Assembly: GCF_018143015.1 (NCBI RefSeq)
Contig: NC_054753.1
Span: 33,207,292-33,271,291, forward strand
DNA length: 64,000 nucleotides
Direction: 5' to 3'
Source of the DNA: Lytechinus variegatus
Lineage: Eukaryota > Echinodermata > Echinoidea > Temnopleuroida > Toxopneustidae
Both the position numbers and the translations under genes were made by a program. Positions 10,321 to 21,190 of this stretch are shown here, piece by piece. The first letter of the stretch is position 1. Each line of letters begins with the position of its first letter. Below the pieces are notes generated by a model that saw nothing but the letters and a program-made list of their open reading frames with translations, ran no database searches and was not told where the DNA came from.

Positions 10321-11163
10321 TTAAAGACAAATTCACCCCAACATAAAGTTGATTTGAATAAAAAGAGAAAAATCCAACCAGCATAACACTGAAAATTTCA
10401 TCAAAATCAGCTGTAAAATAGGAAAGTTATGACATTTTAAAGTTTCGGTTAATTTCACAAAACAGTTATTATGCACATCCTGGTCGGTATGCAAATTATG
10501 AGACTGATGACGTCATCCATTCACTTCTTATTTTTGTATTTTATATAAAATATTCAAATTTTATCCTCATTGTGAAGTGAAACAAAGATTAATTCGTCCC
10601 TGAACATGTGGAATTAGCATTGTTTAATACTACATGTATACATTGGCGGCGGAAGCCAAAAATTTTTGGAGGGGACAACCAAAAATTTTTTGACAAGCAA
10701 AAAAAAAAAAAAGTGTTACCAAAAATTTTAGGGGGGACGTACGAAAATAAATTGACAAGCAAAAAAAAAAAAAAAAAAAAAAGGTCATCAACAACAAATT
10801 TAGGGGGGGGACCGTCCCCTCCTCCTTAAATTTAGGGGGGGGGACACGTCCCCCCGCTTCCGCCGCCTATGCATGTATATGGTTTAGTCAAATCGGTCAC
10901 TGTGGTTATATCTGTAAAAAATGAAATGTTGTATAATTCAAACAATAAAAAACAAAAGAAATAGTGAGGGATGGACATCGTCAACTGTCTCATTTGCATG
11001 TCACTGAGTTGGGCATATCAATGTTTTGTGAAAAATAAGCGAAACTGTCATTACTTTTATCATTTTACAACCGATTTTGATGAAATTTTCAGCGTGATGC
11101 TAGTTTGATTTTTTTTTCTATTTATTCAAATCAATATTTTTCTGGGGTGGACTTGATCTTTAA
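10321..11163. mobile_element. Foldback (long inverted repeat) element, ancestral copy
   Basis: The left end reads TTAAAGACAAATTCACCCCA and the right end TGGGGTGGACTTGATCTTTAA. The arms continue inward as inverted copies (GAAAATTTCATCAAAATC against GATTTTGATGAAATTTTC, and CAAAACAGTTATTATGCACA against a diverged partner). There is no coding content. The same element occupies the same intron position in copy 2 (27986-31137, interrupted) and copy 3 (52181-52798). Without the 231-bp insertion it is about 600 bp. The TTAA at the ends may be the target duplication. Confidence 0.75.
10641..10871. mobile_element. Non-autonomous hAT-type element with 8-bp TSD
   Basis: Terminal inverted repeats are CATTGGCGGCGGAAGC (10641-10656) and, inverted, CATAGGCGGCGGAAGC (10856-10871), matching at 15 of 16 bases. 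The direct duplication CATGTATA flanks it (10633-10640 and 10872-10879). An 8-bp duplication with ends starting CA is characteristic of hAT transposons. The interior is poly-A and poly-G runs and cannot code for a transposase. Copies 2 and 3 of the gene have a single CATGTATA here, so they record the empty site. Confidence 0.85.
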
Positions 11164-11289
11164 TATATCTAATGGTATTAAAGATAGAAATGTTAATTTC
11201 AAATGTAAGGGTAATAAAAACAATAAGTGATGATAAAAGATATAAAATCAAGTCGTAAAATTTGGATACTATAATGTTACTATAATATT

Positions 11290-11924
11290 AAAATTTTTAC
11301 TCTATGTTAACAAGTGATGTCAATATTCATCAGTACCCTACTAGATCTGCTGGACTTTTCCATTTACCTTGAACAAGGACATTATTTAGAAACAAACTTA
11401 TTTGCGATGAAACTTGTTATATCTTCTGCCATGAAACCTTGGAACTCACTTTCACAAGCTATACGAAAAAGGGCCTACATTTCATATAGCATTAAATTAG
11501 TTTCATTAACACCCCTATTATGATTATTCAGGATTTTCTATTCTTTCTTATTCTTCCCCACTCTCTCCCTTCTCACTCCCTTGTCTATTTTCATTATATC
11601 TACCTGTGCAGTTTTGTATTTTGTTTTCCTTCACTCGTTTTTAGTCTTTTGTTTCAGGCTTGTTTTATTATGTTTTATTTCGTGTGCCCTCTCAATTTTA
11701 TATCATATCTTGTAATATCATTCAGCCTTGTTTATATTTTACTTGGGAGAATACGATAAAAAACTAATAATTTAGGATTTATATCTAATTTATACAAGAA
11801 AGATAAGATGACTTGTTTAATATAGCTATTTAGATTTTTTAAATCTTGCATCAATATGTCTTATTTATTGAAGGAAACCTTTACTTTAAAATTTTGATGA
11901 AGTTTTGAAATGAAATAAATTCGT

Positions 11925-11956
<32 letters not shown>

Positions 11957-11957
11957 A
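11290..11957 (+). mobile_element. LINE 3' remnant with AATC tail
   Basis: A short translation near 11400-11460 (PWNSLSQAIRK) resembles the WNSLP..I motif near the C-terminus of LINE reverse transcriptases. About 450 bp of T-rich 3' UTR follow, then AAATGAAATAAATTCGTAAT and AATC repeats at 11928-11955. Copy 3 carries the same remnant (52920-53637). In copy 2 only the first part survives, replaced from about 31498 by other elements. Confidence 0.5.
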
Positions 11958-12246
11958 CATATTGAATATGATAATTAGCTTATTTAACGTATCATCATCA
12001 ATATTGTTAATATTGTTGTAAATAATTTCTTCCTAATATTTTTTAAATGTCATTAACGATTTTCTTTATCGTTAATGTAACAATGACATGACATTATGTA
12101 AATATGGGGTTAGGGTTTCTTTTACTGATTATCGCATGTTATTCTGCAGTAGTTACCTTTTTTTAAAAATAATTTGTTATTTTCAATTTAAGGAATATTT
12201 GCACATCTAAATCGTCGTTTTTACTTTTCAAACATTCATTCCTTAG

Positions 12247-13515
12247 GTGATAGACCTTGCCCAACGCTGTGCTGACAAGAAAACAGAGCTGGAAAAGAAC
12301 ATTCAAAACATAGAAATACAGCGTCACGAGGTACACACTGCAGTACAGACACTACTAGATGATGTCAAGCAAGCCTACACCATCAAGGCCAAGGAGCTTG
12401 AAGAAAATCTTCGAAATCTCACCGACCAAATAAATGCCTTAAAGCATAGTTTTGATGACGACCTCAACGTCTTGAAGTCAAAAGATCGTCAGAGGATCAA
12501 GAGTATTTGTAGTTCAATTACTTTGGTAGATAATGACAGACTGGGTCATCTTGAGACAGACACTCTATCTGCTCATATCTTGCTCTGTGAGGAACTAGAT
12601 TCCATGCTGAAGGAGGCTACCGATCACACTTCTGCGTCAGTAATTACGAAGAAAGCAAAGGGGAAGAGATTCAAGCCAGCAGATGATACTCGTCTTGACC
12701 TCGGGAGCATCGCAGGATCACATCCCAAGGTAGAAGTCATTCAGTCTGTTGAGCTACGGTCATATATGTACGGAATGACACGATACTCACACGACAGTGT
12801 GGGTATCGTATATGGGTTGTGTGCACAAGGTATTGATATCATTGATTCAAATGGTGATAAGCAGCAGTACAGTAACATACCCAATGACAGGAAATATTAT
12901 GATCTTGTCTATCAACAAGACGGATCTTTATGCGTATCGCTATCCGGTACTGAAGAAGCCTACATATACTCTCCCCTTGGCTCCAGGAAGGCAACAATCC
13001 ACGTGAGAGACAATACTAATGATCTCAATGTTAACATAAGTCCATCAGATGAAATCATCATTACTGACAATCAAAACCAAGTCTATATCTATGACCCGAC
13101 AGGATCCACTCTTAAACACACTGTTCAAACAAAGCTCAAGACTTGGCAGGCATCAACCACCAGGACGGGTTTGATCGTCACGAGTTCCTGTTCTGCCGAT
13201 CCAAGGGTGGTGACGGTCTATGACAGGGATGGGAATGCTGGTGAGTTTCTACAAGCTCCAATGGATGTCTACCTGTATGCTGCCGTGGATGAGCAGGACA
13301 GGGTGTACGTAGCGAGTGTTGATTGTGAGAATTGGAAGGTCGTAATCAGACTCTATGATCTTGATGGTCTGAACCTGAAGGAAAGAGTTGAATTCAATGC
13401 TTTCAATATTGATATCGCATTGGGTTTGGGTCGGTGTTACTTGGTCTCCCTCTCCCCAGACATGCTCGCCTTTGCTTGTGCTCATAACTTATATTTCATC
13501 AAGGTATCACTGTAA
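12247..13515 (+). CDS. TRIM copy 1, exon 2: coiled coil and propeller-like tail
   Basis: The exon begins at the AG acceptor with GTG, which here is codon Val213 and not a start, and encodes 422 residues to a TAA. Residues about 223-310 are heptad-rich (KKTELEKNIQNIEIQRHEVH, then LLDDVKQAYTIKAKELEENL), the coiled coil through which TRIM proteins dimerise. A basic linker with KRFKPADDTRLDLGSI follows. The last 260 or so residues carry repeated short strands (IDIIDSNGDKQQY, AYIYSPLGSRKAT, QVYIYDPTGSTLKH, VVTVYDRDGNAGEF, IRLYDLDGLNLKE) in the style of NHL or similar beta-propeller blades. I see no SPRY domain. The frame is intact. A foldback element starts about 40 bp after the stop. Confidence 0.9.
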   Translation: MIDLAQRCADKKTELEKNIQNIEIQRHEVHTAVQTLLDDVKQAYTIKAKELEENLRNLTDQINALKHSFDDDLNVLKSKDRQRIKSICSSITLVDNDRLGHLETDTLSAHILLCEELDSMLKEATDHTSASVITKKAKGKRFKPADDTRLDLGSIAGSHPKVEVIQSVELRSYMYGMTRYSHDSVGIVYGLCAQGIDIIDSNGDKQQYSNIPNDRKYYDLVYQQDGSLCVSLSGTEEAYIYSPLGSRKATIHVRDNTNDLNVNISPSDEIIITDNQNQVYIYDPTGSTLKHTVQTKLKTWQASTTRTGLIVTSSCSADPRVVTVYDRDGNAGEFLQAPMDVYLYAAVDEQDRVYVASVDCENWKVVIRLYDLDGLNLKERVEFNAFNIDIALGLGRCYLVSLSPDMLAFACAHNLYFIKVSL

Positions 13516-13556
13516 TCCAGATTATCTCAACCATGCACCTACTACAATGTCTCAAC

Positions 13557-14050
13557 ACATTGTTAAAATAATTTACACAACGCTGTTAATTTACTATGTC
13601 AATCGCACAGTAGTTGTTTAAACACTTTAAACGGATTCTAAATCCTAACCAACTATGCTTAAATTATTGATAATTGAATATTTGAATTTAATATTCAGTG
13701 TTGTTTAAGATTTTGAACACTTGTTTAAAATGTTAAAAAAAACTACTGTGCGATTCACATAGTAAACAGCGCTGTTTATATTATTTTTAACAGTGATGTA
13801 GCATATTTTTTTCGAATTCAAATTCAGTTTTCTTTCCAACTAAACAAAAGATAATACAGGTAACTATCATACATTTATAACAAACATTCAAAATACAACA
13901 ACTATGATTAAATATTATTGAAGAATTATTGATCATTAAATATTTGAATTTAAACTTTGCTGTTTAAGATTTGAAGCACTTGTTTAAAAGGTTTAAACAA
14001 CTACTGTTCAATTCAAATAGTAAACAGCGTTGTTTATATTTTTTAACTGT
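13557..14050. mobile_element. Foldback MITE, one complete and one partial copy
   Basis: The complete copy (13557-13795) has arms of about 75 bp: CATTGTTAAAATAATTTACA on the left and, inverted, CACTGTTAAAAATAATATAA on the right. Both arms then contain ACTATGTNAATCGCACAGTAG. A second, right-hand part of the same family lies at 13911-14050. Between them, 13806-13905 resembles the 3' UTR of the LINE at 2563 (AAATTCAGTTTTCTTTCCAA against GATTCAGTTTTATTTCCAA). Confidence 0.65.
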
Positions 14051-14935
14051 GCATTTACATCACATTTTCCTGATGATAATATCGCACCAGAGGGCTATAG
14101 TGCTCTTGGCCTGTATTATTTTCATGTATTTTTTATCCACGAGTTATAGCCGTATCTGTTTACAGTATAATGAACATGCGTTTTTTATCGTGTAATGTAC
14201 ATATCCATTAACATATTTTCTTAAAGTGTGGATACATTTTTGTTCCCATGTGCCATTGTTGTTTATTTTATCATGTAATAACTTCATTTAATCAGGAGAT
14301 GAGTCATAATCTGGATAATCAGTTCTTGTCCAATACCAGGTTGTTCAATAGGCACAACGAAAGTATCTATTGAGTTTGACAATATGCATAACATGAGGAT
14401 ACCATGTATTTCTTTTGGTTACACGGGCCTAATCACTAGTGGCAGGCCATAGATATTCATTCGAGCCAACCCATTGCTATTTTTTTTATTTTGATATGGC
14501 TGATTGACAAAGTGTATGCATATGATTGTCCATCTAACACTGATTCTATTTTTGGTAATTACTGAACTTCCTTTTCCCAAATTGGGAAGAAATATCACCA
14601 ATTTTGGACTATATTTTGACTGGCGGAAGGATTAGGGCTATTTTGCTATTTGAGGTGATGAATCTGCTCCCCCCGAAGGTGTCTTCAAACACGCCAATTT
14701 ATTTTTAAAATGAGCCGGTCGAGGGACACTTTTCTGGTCAGATATGGATTGCCAGATATATATCCTATCCACTGGTAGTAAACATTCGACCCCTGAATTT
14801 CATCCTTATTTTTTATGATTTTTTTAAAGTGCCAATTTAACACATGAGTCTATGGGGAATGAATTAGGCCTGTGAAACCTGTAGTTATCTCATATTAAAG
14901 CAGATACAAACCAATAGCGCCATCTCGAGTCCTCA
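14051..14935. other. Spacer, nothing recognised
   Basis: AT-rich sequence with short frames only. I find no repeat structure or coding motif. Confidence 0.55.
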
Positions 14936-14942
14936 ACTACTC

Positions 14943-15125
14943 ATACTTGGCGTTGTGGCGTGCGCCTGTAATCCAAGCTGTGGGGAAGTTACAAATTGAT
15001 GCAGAGGTTCGAGGTTCGAGCCCTGGTCACGTCTTTCGGATGGTGACGTTAAAGTTCGGTCCCAGACGTAAATAATCATATCTGAATGATAAACGTCTGA
15101 CAAAAACTTAAATACACACACACGT
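14943..15125 (+). repeat. SINE with 7SL/Alu-like or tRNA-like head
   Basis: The head GTGGCGTGCGCCTGTAATCC, followed by AAGCTGTGGGGA, resembles the Alu domain of 7SL RNA. GAGGTTCGAGGTTCGAGCCC serves as a pol III B box in either reading. The body (TTTCGGATGGTGACGTTAAA) has an inverted pair, CAGACGTAAATAATCATATC against ATATCTGAATGATAAACGTCTG in part, and the end is A-rich. The resemblance is by eye. A tRNA origin is the simpler alternative because the B box is a perfect tRNA match. Confidence 0.5.
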
Positions 15126-15604
15126 ACACACGCCAGTTTCCTGACCAATAATGCTAGTGTAGTCTAATAATATAGACCCACTTGAATGATAACATGCTAA
15201 TTAACTATTCAATACATTTATACTGCAATGATTATGTTTACCAAGTAGCAAACCAATTACTTTTCCTCTCAAAACATTCATTTTCTCTTTACAAATACAA
15301 TTCATTCTCTGTAGTATTAGTAAATATTTGATCACGTATATTTTAAAAACTATGCATTTATAACACACAGTCAATGAGAGACGACACACAGTTCACTCCC
15401 TCTTTTACATAAAATAACACAATGTGAACATGTTATCACAATTTTTTTTACTTTTTTTTATGATTTTCACACTGTGTCACATCGGCTGGTATTCTCATAT
15501 AATGATGAAAATACAATTTGTACAAACTTGAACGAATTAGTTGTGCGCAATATAAATACCCTATATTTTTATTTTTAGTAGTAGTACACACACTACAATA
15601 TGTC

Positions 15605-15915
15605 TAAATACTTTCCTAAAATATTTGTAATAAAAATCTGTGCAGACTTAATCTATTTTATTAGCTTTTGGATAATCTTAATTAAGCATAACCAATTCAA
15701 TACAATTTCTTTTGAGATATATGTATTACTTTGAGATATATTTATTATATACATTTTGAGATATATGTATTATACAGCACACATAACCCAATATACTTTC
15801 AAAAAATGTTTGTAATAAAAATATGCGTAAACTTAATTGATTTCAATAGCTATTGCATAATCCTAATTAAACATTACCGATGTAAAACATCTTCTTCTAA
15901 GATATACCTATATTT
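15605..15915. repeat. Diverged direct repeat, period about 185 bp
   Basis: Two blocks share ATTTGTAATAAAAATCTGTG / GTTTGTAATAAAAATATGCG, then ACTTAATYGATTT, AATCYTAATTAARCAT and AAGATATAYST, starting near 15615 and 15800. This is an old tandem duplication with no coding potential. Confidence 0.5.
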
Positions 15916-15964
15916 AGTAAATTAATCCAAACATATGCATGTTACATGTAAAGCCATTATGTCT

Positions 15965-16060
15965 TTTACATCTTCAGATACCTGAAGAAGGCCGAACTAA
16001 ATGGCCGAAAGCTTGTACTAATAAAAGTTGAAGAAATCCAGGCTACGTCTCTAGCTTCAA
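15965..16060 (+). other. Possible Penelope-like element relic with hammerhead-like core
   Basis: The stretch CCTGAAGAAGGCC, ACTAAAT, GGCCGAAAGC has the order CUGANGA, helix II (GGCC/GGCC), GAAA that defines a hammerhead core. It is followed by CTTG and AATAAAAGTTG. Penelope-like elements of many animals carry such ribozymes. Helix III is weak, the residue at the expected cleavage site appears to be G, which is unfavourable, and helix I is not clear. It is therefore at best a decayed relic. Confidence 0.3.
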
Positions 16061-16133
16061 TGCTTTTTGAGCTTCTTCACCAATATATTACTCACTAAAG
16101 CACCCACGCAATGTTTAGGTCCTTGCTCATCAC

Positions 16134-16136
<3 letters not shown>

Positions 16137-16198
<62 letters not shown>
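16137..16198. repeat. TA microsatellite
   Basis: About 30 uninterrupted TA units. Frames through it encode only Tyr/Ile repeats and are not genes. Confidence 0.95.
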
Positions 16199-16199
<1 letters not shown>

Positions 16200-16201
<2 letters not shown>

Positions 16202-16620
16202 ATACATAATAACACAAGTAAGAACATTTAAAAATAGTGGCAGGATCACAAAAAATTGACAAAGAACAAATACATGTAAATGAATGATCCTGAAATTAAC
16301 ACAAAACAACATAATAAAAACAAATGCAGTCTGGAAAACAGAACAAACAAACATCACATGAAAGAAATTGAATCTATATCAGTATACAATAAGTATTATA
16401 CTTTCTGCATAAAGTGGATTTTCAAATGTCTTTTGAGGCTTTGTAAAGTTTTGCACTGTTTGATATTTTGAGGGAGCTTATTCAAAATAATAGGGCCCCT
16501 AAATGAAAATATATTGTTTGAGAAAGAATAATGACCACATATTGCGAGCGTATTGGCTAAATTTCTCGTATTATATATATGTATATCTCTATTGGTTTGG
16601 AAATATTGTCAAAATTATTA
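16200..16620 (-). pseudogene. LINE reverse transcriptase C-terminal relic
   Basis: The minus-strand translation runs TRNLANTLAICGHYSFSNN, then IFSFRGPIILNKLPQNIK and QCKTLQSLKRHLK. This is the closing RGP.LWN.LP..I...SL..FK motif of CR1/Jockey-group proteins. Nothing upstream (16620-17130) gives a clear catalytic region, so this is a 3' fragment. Confidence 0.55.
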
Positions 16621-17204
16621 GGCAAAAGGTTGTTATAATAGAAATGCATGAAAACAGATGATTGAACATTATGGAGTGAGAAAATTGAAAGAATGTTCAA
16701 TCTCGAGATAAATGATTTAAAACTAAATACATGCTCAATTATATGATGCCCTCCTCTCCCGGGATGTCGAAGATTTATTTAAGTATGAAGATTTTCCTTG
16801 TTTCAATCATGGTTGATGCTCGAAAGCCCTCTCTATCAGGTGACACCAAAAACATGCATATTTCCCATGCCTGAGCAAACACTAATTTTTGTTTATTCAT
16901 GGTGTAAAGGAAATGGTTTGTGCTAAAATGAAGGAATTAGGCACAAAGAGGGCAGCAGTCTAAATTGAGTACCCCCAAATGAAATGATATGCTCATCGCA
17001 TTTCTTACAAACAATTGTTTTAAATTATTTTTCCATTTATTATTATGATTGTAAGAAACTTGTATGTTTTTGTTTAGCTGAATAACATTAATTTGTATTG
17101 CTTTGGGAAGCGATTCGAGTATCAATCTGAAAACGGATAGAGAAAAATGAACATAATTGGTAAATGGGTACCGGTAGGAAGTAATTCCTTAAGAAGCTGT
17201 GTGC

Positions 17205-17300
17205 GCTATGAACGCCTAGCTTAGCCGGGTAATATAGGAGCGCCTTGAGCACCTAACAAGGTGGAAATGTGCGTAATATAAATATCCTATATTATTTTAT
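17205..17300 (+). repeat. L2-like LINE or SINE 3' end
   Basis: GCGCCTTGAGCACCTAACAA, then GGTGGAAATGTGCG and ATATAAATATCC, is the stem-forming 3' end common to L2-type elements and SINEs that borrow it. An inverted fragment with the same TTGTTAGGTGCTCAAGG lies at 50745-50790. Confidence 0.5.
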
Positions 17301-17689
17301 ATTCATTTTGCAAGAGGAAATTATCAAAAAACATGCTTCGATAAAAAGATACCTTTTAAGCGAAATTCAAAACAATCATGCATGGTCGCATGCACCATTA
17401 AAAGTTAAATATACATATATTTCTTAAAAATTTATTTACACCTCATCTGCAGAAAATATAGATTTTAGAGTATGATTGAAACTTTGCAAAGTAGGTGGCA
17501 TTTTAATAGAACTTTAATTTTGATTCCATACTGTATATCCTGCATGAAATTAAAGGATCAAAGGATCATGCTTGTTCGTATCTGACCTAATTAATGATAT
17601 TTTCTTGCGTGTAAACATTTTTGGAGGGGAAATATAATGTATTTGAGTTCTTCTTTGCATTGGCAATTTAGTCATTTAAATGTCATCAT

Positions 17690-17937
17690 GTATATAAGTA
17701 GGTGTCATGTACTTTCGAATGAGATGGTGGTGGTGCCGATTTTTATACTTGATTGCTAGGAAAGCAAGAATGCTTGTAAGCAAGCAACCAGAGGACCGAC
17801 GGCTGAGGGTCCTCTCCGAGAGACCTGGTAATGAGGATTAATGCCTAACCAAAGGGCACTAACGCACCAAGTGAGAATCGAACCCGGGTCACCGGAAAAC
17901 GAATCCCCGCTCTACCGACTGAGCTATCGCGCCTCCA
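17690..17937 (-). repeat. tRNA-derived SINE
   Basis: On the minus strand the head is GGCGCGATAGCTCAGTCGGT, then AGAGCGGGGATTC, a perfect A box, with B box GGGTTCGATTC. The 3' half does not rebuild an acceptor stem complementary to GGCGCGA, which rules out a working tRNA gene. A body of about 150 bp follows (GCCCTTTGGTTAGGCATTAA, GTCGGTCCTCTGGTTGC). Confidence 0.75.
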
Positions 17938-17939
17938 TA

Positions 17940-19120
17940 ATCATAATTTGATCATAAGCCTGTATGAGTATGGTAAGCTGTATATCTATGTATAGAGCAT
18001 ATTCTGTTGTCTCCTACGAGGAAGATCACAATATAAAATCACTTTGCTTAACAGAAAATTTGAACATTTTCATTATCATGTTCATACTATGTCACATTTT
18101 ATGTTTCTCGATATGATCATAGTGATATCAAAATATCAGTCACGCTGTATTACTCACTTTAATTGAAATCGAAGGTTTTTTCCACATTTTGTTCATTTTT
18201 AGAATGATTTTGTATATTAATGGGTAAAGAGGGGCTAAAGTTAATTAATCAGAAATATTTATATTTTTGTTATATTTGTAGATATATTTACCCGATATCA
18301 TGAATCGTTATGATGATGCATGTTACAAACGATATGAACTAGGAAACGGTCTAACGCAGTATAACGGATACATTTGTGTTTCTTTTTTAAAAGCAAATAG
18401 TAGGATTATGTACAGGATTTTGTGTCAAGTTATATCATAAATAAAAAAGGTCCGGTTGAAATCCAACGTCATTAAACAGCTTTTGACCATGAGTAAATTT
18501 TGCCTACCAGTAAACTTGGATAGTTAGACAAAACTAAAGAAAATGGTGTTCATATCATGAAATCTGATATTGACAGATTTAAGAAGGAATAAGAAAGCTA
18601 TAGGCACCATATTACCATTCATCTTAAATCAAAACATACGAAGAAACACTTCTTATACATGTACTTATCAATGTTTTGTTTATGGGTTATGCTTTACTAG
18701 TATTTTGTTTTAAGTTGTATAACAAAATACGTTTTTATTCATTTATTCTTGTCATTTTATTTCTCTCATTACTGTAATTAGACCTCTAATGAATGACTCT
18801 GAATAGAGTGATCCATCTATATCTTTTACATGTATGTTAACATTCACATTTGTAATTCTTCATGTGCACTCTATATTATCTTGGTGTTATTCTGATAATA
18901 AGCCCAAAACAAACCAAACCAAACAATAATGAAGAAATAATAATCAATCCGATATTACCACTACAATAGCTACATCTGCATGATTGATATCATAAAGACA
19001 AGTAATTTCATGATTAATTTAGGAGAGGAGAGACGGTGAGACAGCTTGCTAACAAAATGATTGATTAATATTCATGTAAATCACATACTTACGAGGTTTC
19101 AATTTATCATTTTGCATTGA
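17940..19120. other. AT-rich spacer, no gene
   Basis: No convincing frame. The block 18640-18920 ends in AAACCAAACCAAAC and may be the tail of an old LINE, but no protein remains to confirm it. Confidence 0.5.
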
Positions 19121-19124
19121 TTCT

Positions 19125-21190
19125 ATTTGATTTGATTTGATTTATTGTTTTCTTCTGCATCCATAACATTTGTATAATACATTTTTCATAACATAATAAA
19201 CATAATATGTTAGCATTTTTGGCATAAATTGTAAATAAAGATTACTAAAAAGATAATTCCAGACAAAAATGATTAACTATATGATGTTCACAATTTGCAG
19301 GAGAAGGATTGTCATCATAAGCAGATTGCTTGAAAAAAATGACAATCCCAAACTTATACTAATTGAATTAATACATTTATAACATTGATAAAGCAGAATG
19401 GGCATATTCTTTCAAATAGCTGAGGGCGATGGTGATATGATGATGATGTTGATGATGATGATGAAGGCCATGGAGATGATGATGGTCATGATGAAGATAT
19501 TGGTAATGACTAAAACGAAGGAGGAATAAATTCACGATAAAAAGGATACGACACAGAAATTTTACTTCAAGTATTCTGATAATAACATAGATTTAACGTT
19601 TGCCTTAAATGAGTGAAGAGACGAACATTGTTTAACAGGCTCTGGTAGAGAGTTCCACAAATCTGGACCATGGTGTCTTATGGATCTCTGCGCAATAAGC
19701 AATTTGGGGTTAATTAAATGGAAATTTGAAGAGTTACGGGTAGGGTATGAATGAATAGATGTATTCAGAGTATAAAAATTGTGGAATGAAGGTGGGAGCA
19801 TGTTATTTACGTACTTAAACATAAGAAGTAAGCTTTGAAGAGTATTTATGTCAAATACTGTTAGAGTCTTTAGTTTATGGAATAATGGATTTGTGTGTGA
19901 TAAATATTGGGAATCAGTACAGATTCGAATTGCTTTTTTCTGTAATAAGTATATTGTATTAATTTTAGTTTTTGCACATGTTGCCCAAACTATGTTGCAA
20001 TACGATATATAAGGCAATATTAATGAATTGTATAGTATGACAAGAGTTGTATGTGGAATTATGTTCTTCATTTTGTAAAGTATACCAACGTTTCTAGAAA
20101 TACTAGTAGTTATACAACGTACATGTTCATTCCAATTTAAATTTTCATCTATTGTGACACCTAAAAACTTTGTTTCTCTTTTCCTTTTGAGAGGAATATT
20201 GTCTATGTTTATATTATAAGGAAATTCGTTACCATGTAAGTGCATTGTATGCTTGAAATATATAAAGTTTGTTTTGTCTATATGAGTGAAAGCTTATTAC
20301 ACTTAAACCACAAAGATAGTTTTGGTAACTCACGGTTAATTATATCTACTAAAGTTTCTAAGCTATTATGTGAACAAAAAATGTTGGTGTCATCTGCAAA
20401 TAATACATATGATAATAAAGGTGTTACAGAAGTCAAATCATTAATATATATTAAAAAGAGCAAGGGGCCTAGGATTGATCCTTGTGGAACTCCGCATTGT
20501 ATTAACTGAAAATCAGAAGGAATATTATTGTGAATTACATATTGTTTTCTATTGGACAAATAACTCTTAAACCAAGATAGTGTAATTTCGCGAATTCCAT
20601 AATTTTCAAGTTTTTTAAGTAATATCTGGTGGTCAAGAGTGTCAAAGGCTTTGCTTAAGTCCATGAATACGCCTATTATATGTTCTTTATTTGCCATTGC
20701 ATTTGTAATTTTATCATATATTTGTATTAACGCCTGATCAGTCGAATGTCCTTTCCTGAATCCATATTGGTTAGAATTTAGAAAATGAAAAGTATCTAGA
20801 AACTTATAAAGTCTATTGTAAATAATCTTCTCTAATATTTTGGAAATGCTGGGAAGAATAGAAATAGGCCTGTAATTTGTTATTTCATGCGGATTGTCTT
20901 TTTTAAAAACAGGATTTACCTTTGCAATTTTTAGAGAATCAGGACATATTCCAGTGCTAATTGAGAGATTGAAAATATGACACAAAGGAGAGGCAATATA
21001 GTGTATGATCTGCTTAAGAAGGGAAGTACTAATTCTATCAATTCCCTGTGATTTGCTTGATTTTAGATTTTTTGTTATTTCAATTAATTCCTGAACATTT
21101 GTTGGGTTAAAGAGTAAAGAAGAGTTAATGGGTGTGGGAAGAAATTTTCCAAAATTTTCATCAGTTCTGTCAAGTTTGATATCAAGATTT
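19125..21190 (-). mobile_element. 5'-truncated LINE, copy A
   Basis: The minus-strand element has a GATTTGATTTGATTTATTG tail (plus strand) at 19125-19147, a 3' hairpin at 19306-19348, and RT coding pieces at 20278-20985 and 19562-20245. The break between those pieces is a small indel near 20250-20280, judged against the sister copy at 23400. Motifs include NYRPISILPSISKILEK, MDLSKAFDTLDHQIL, GVPQGSILGPLLF, FADDTNIF and GPDLWNSLPEPVK. The endonuclease is missing. A GAT-rich microsatellite at 19430-19470 lies in the 3' UTR. It is the same family as 23400-25298, and a related family to that at 2563. Confidence 0.88.

Larger units (their letters stand above)
9980..12246 (+). other. Intron 1 of TRIM copy 1
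   Basis: The GT donor at 9980 and the AG acceptor at 12245-12246 (ACATTCATTCCTTAG context) preserve phase 0 between Lys212 and Val213. The same exon borders occur in copy 2. The intron holds a G-rich tract at 10105-10165, a GAT microsatellite at 10232-10250, the foldback element 10321-11163 with a hAT-type insertion, and a LINE 3' remnant ending in AATC repeats at 11928-11955. Confidence 0.88.

Noticed and set aside
12247-12249. GTG as the start of a separate 422-residue gene
   Set aside because: It follows an AG acceptor exactly, is in phase with exon 1, and the same arrangement occurs at 36720. It is Val213 of the spliced TRIM protein.
13249-13485. Minus-strand frame across TRIM exon 2
   Set aside because: It is antisense to a well-supported exon; the similar frame at 37824-38006 exists only because the exons are paralogous.
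17867-17937. tRNA gene on the minus strand
   Set aside because: A and B boxes are excellent, but the 3' end cannot pair with GGCGCGA to form an acceptor stem and a SINE body follows directly.
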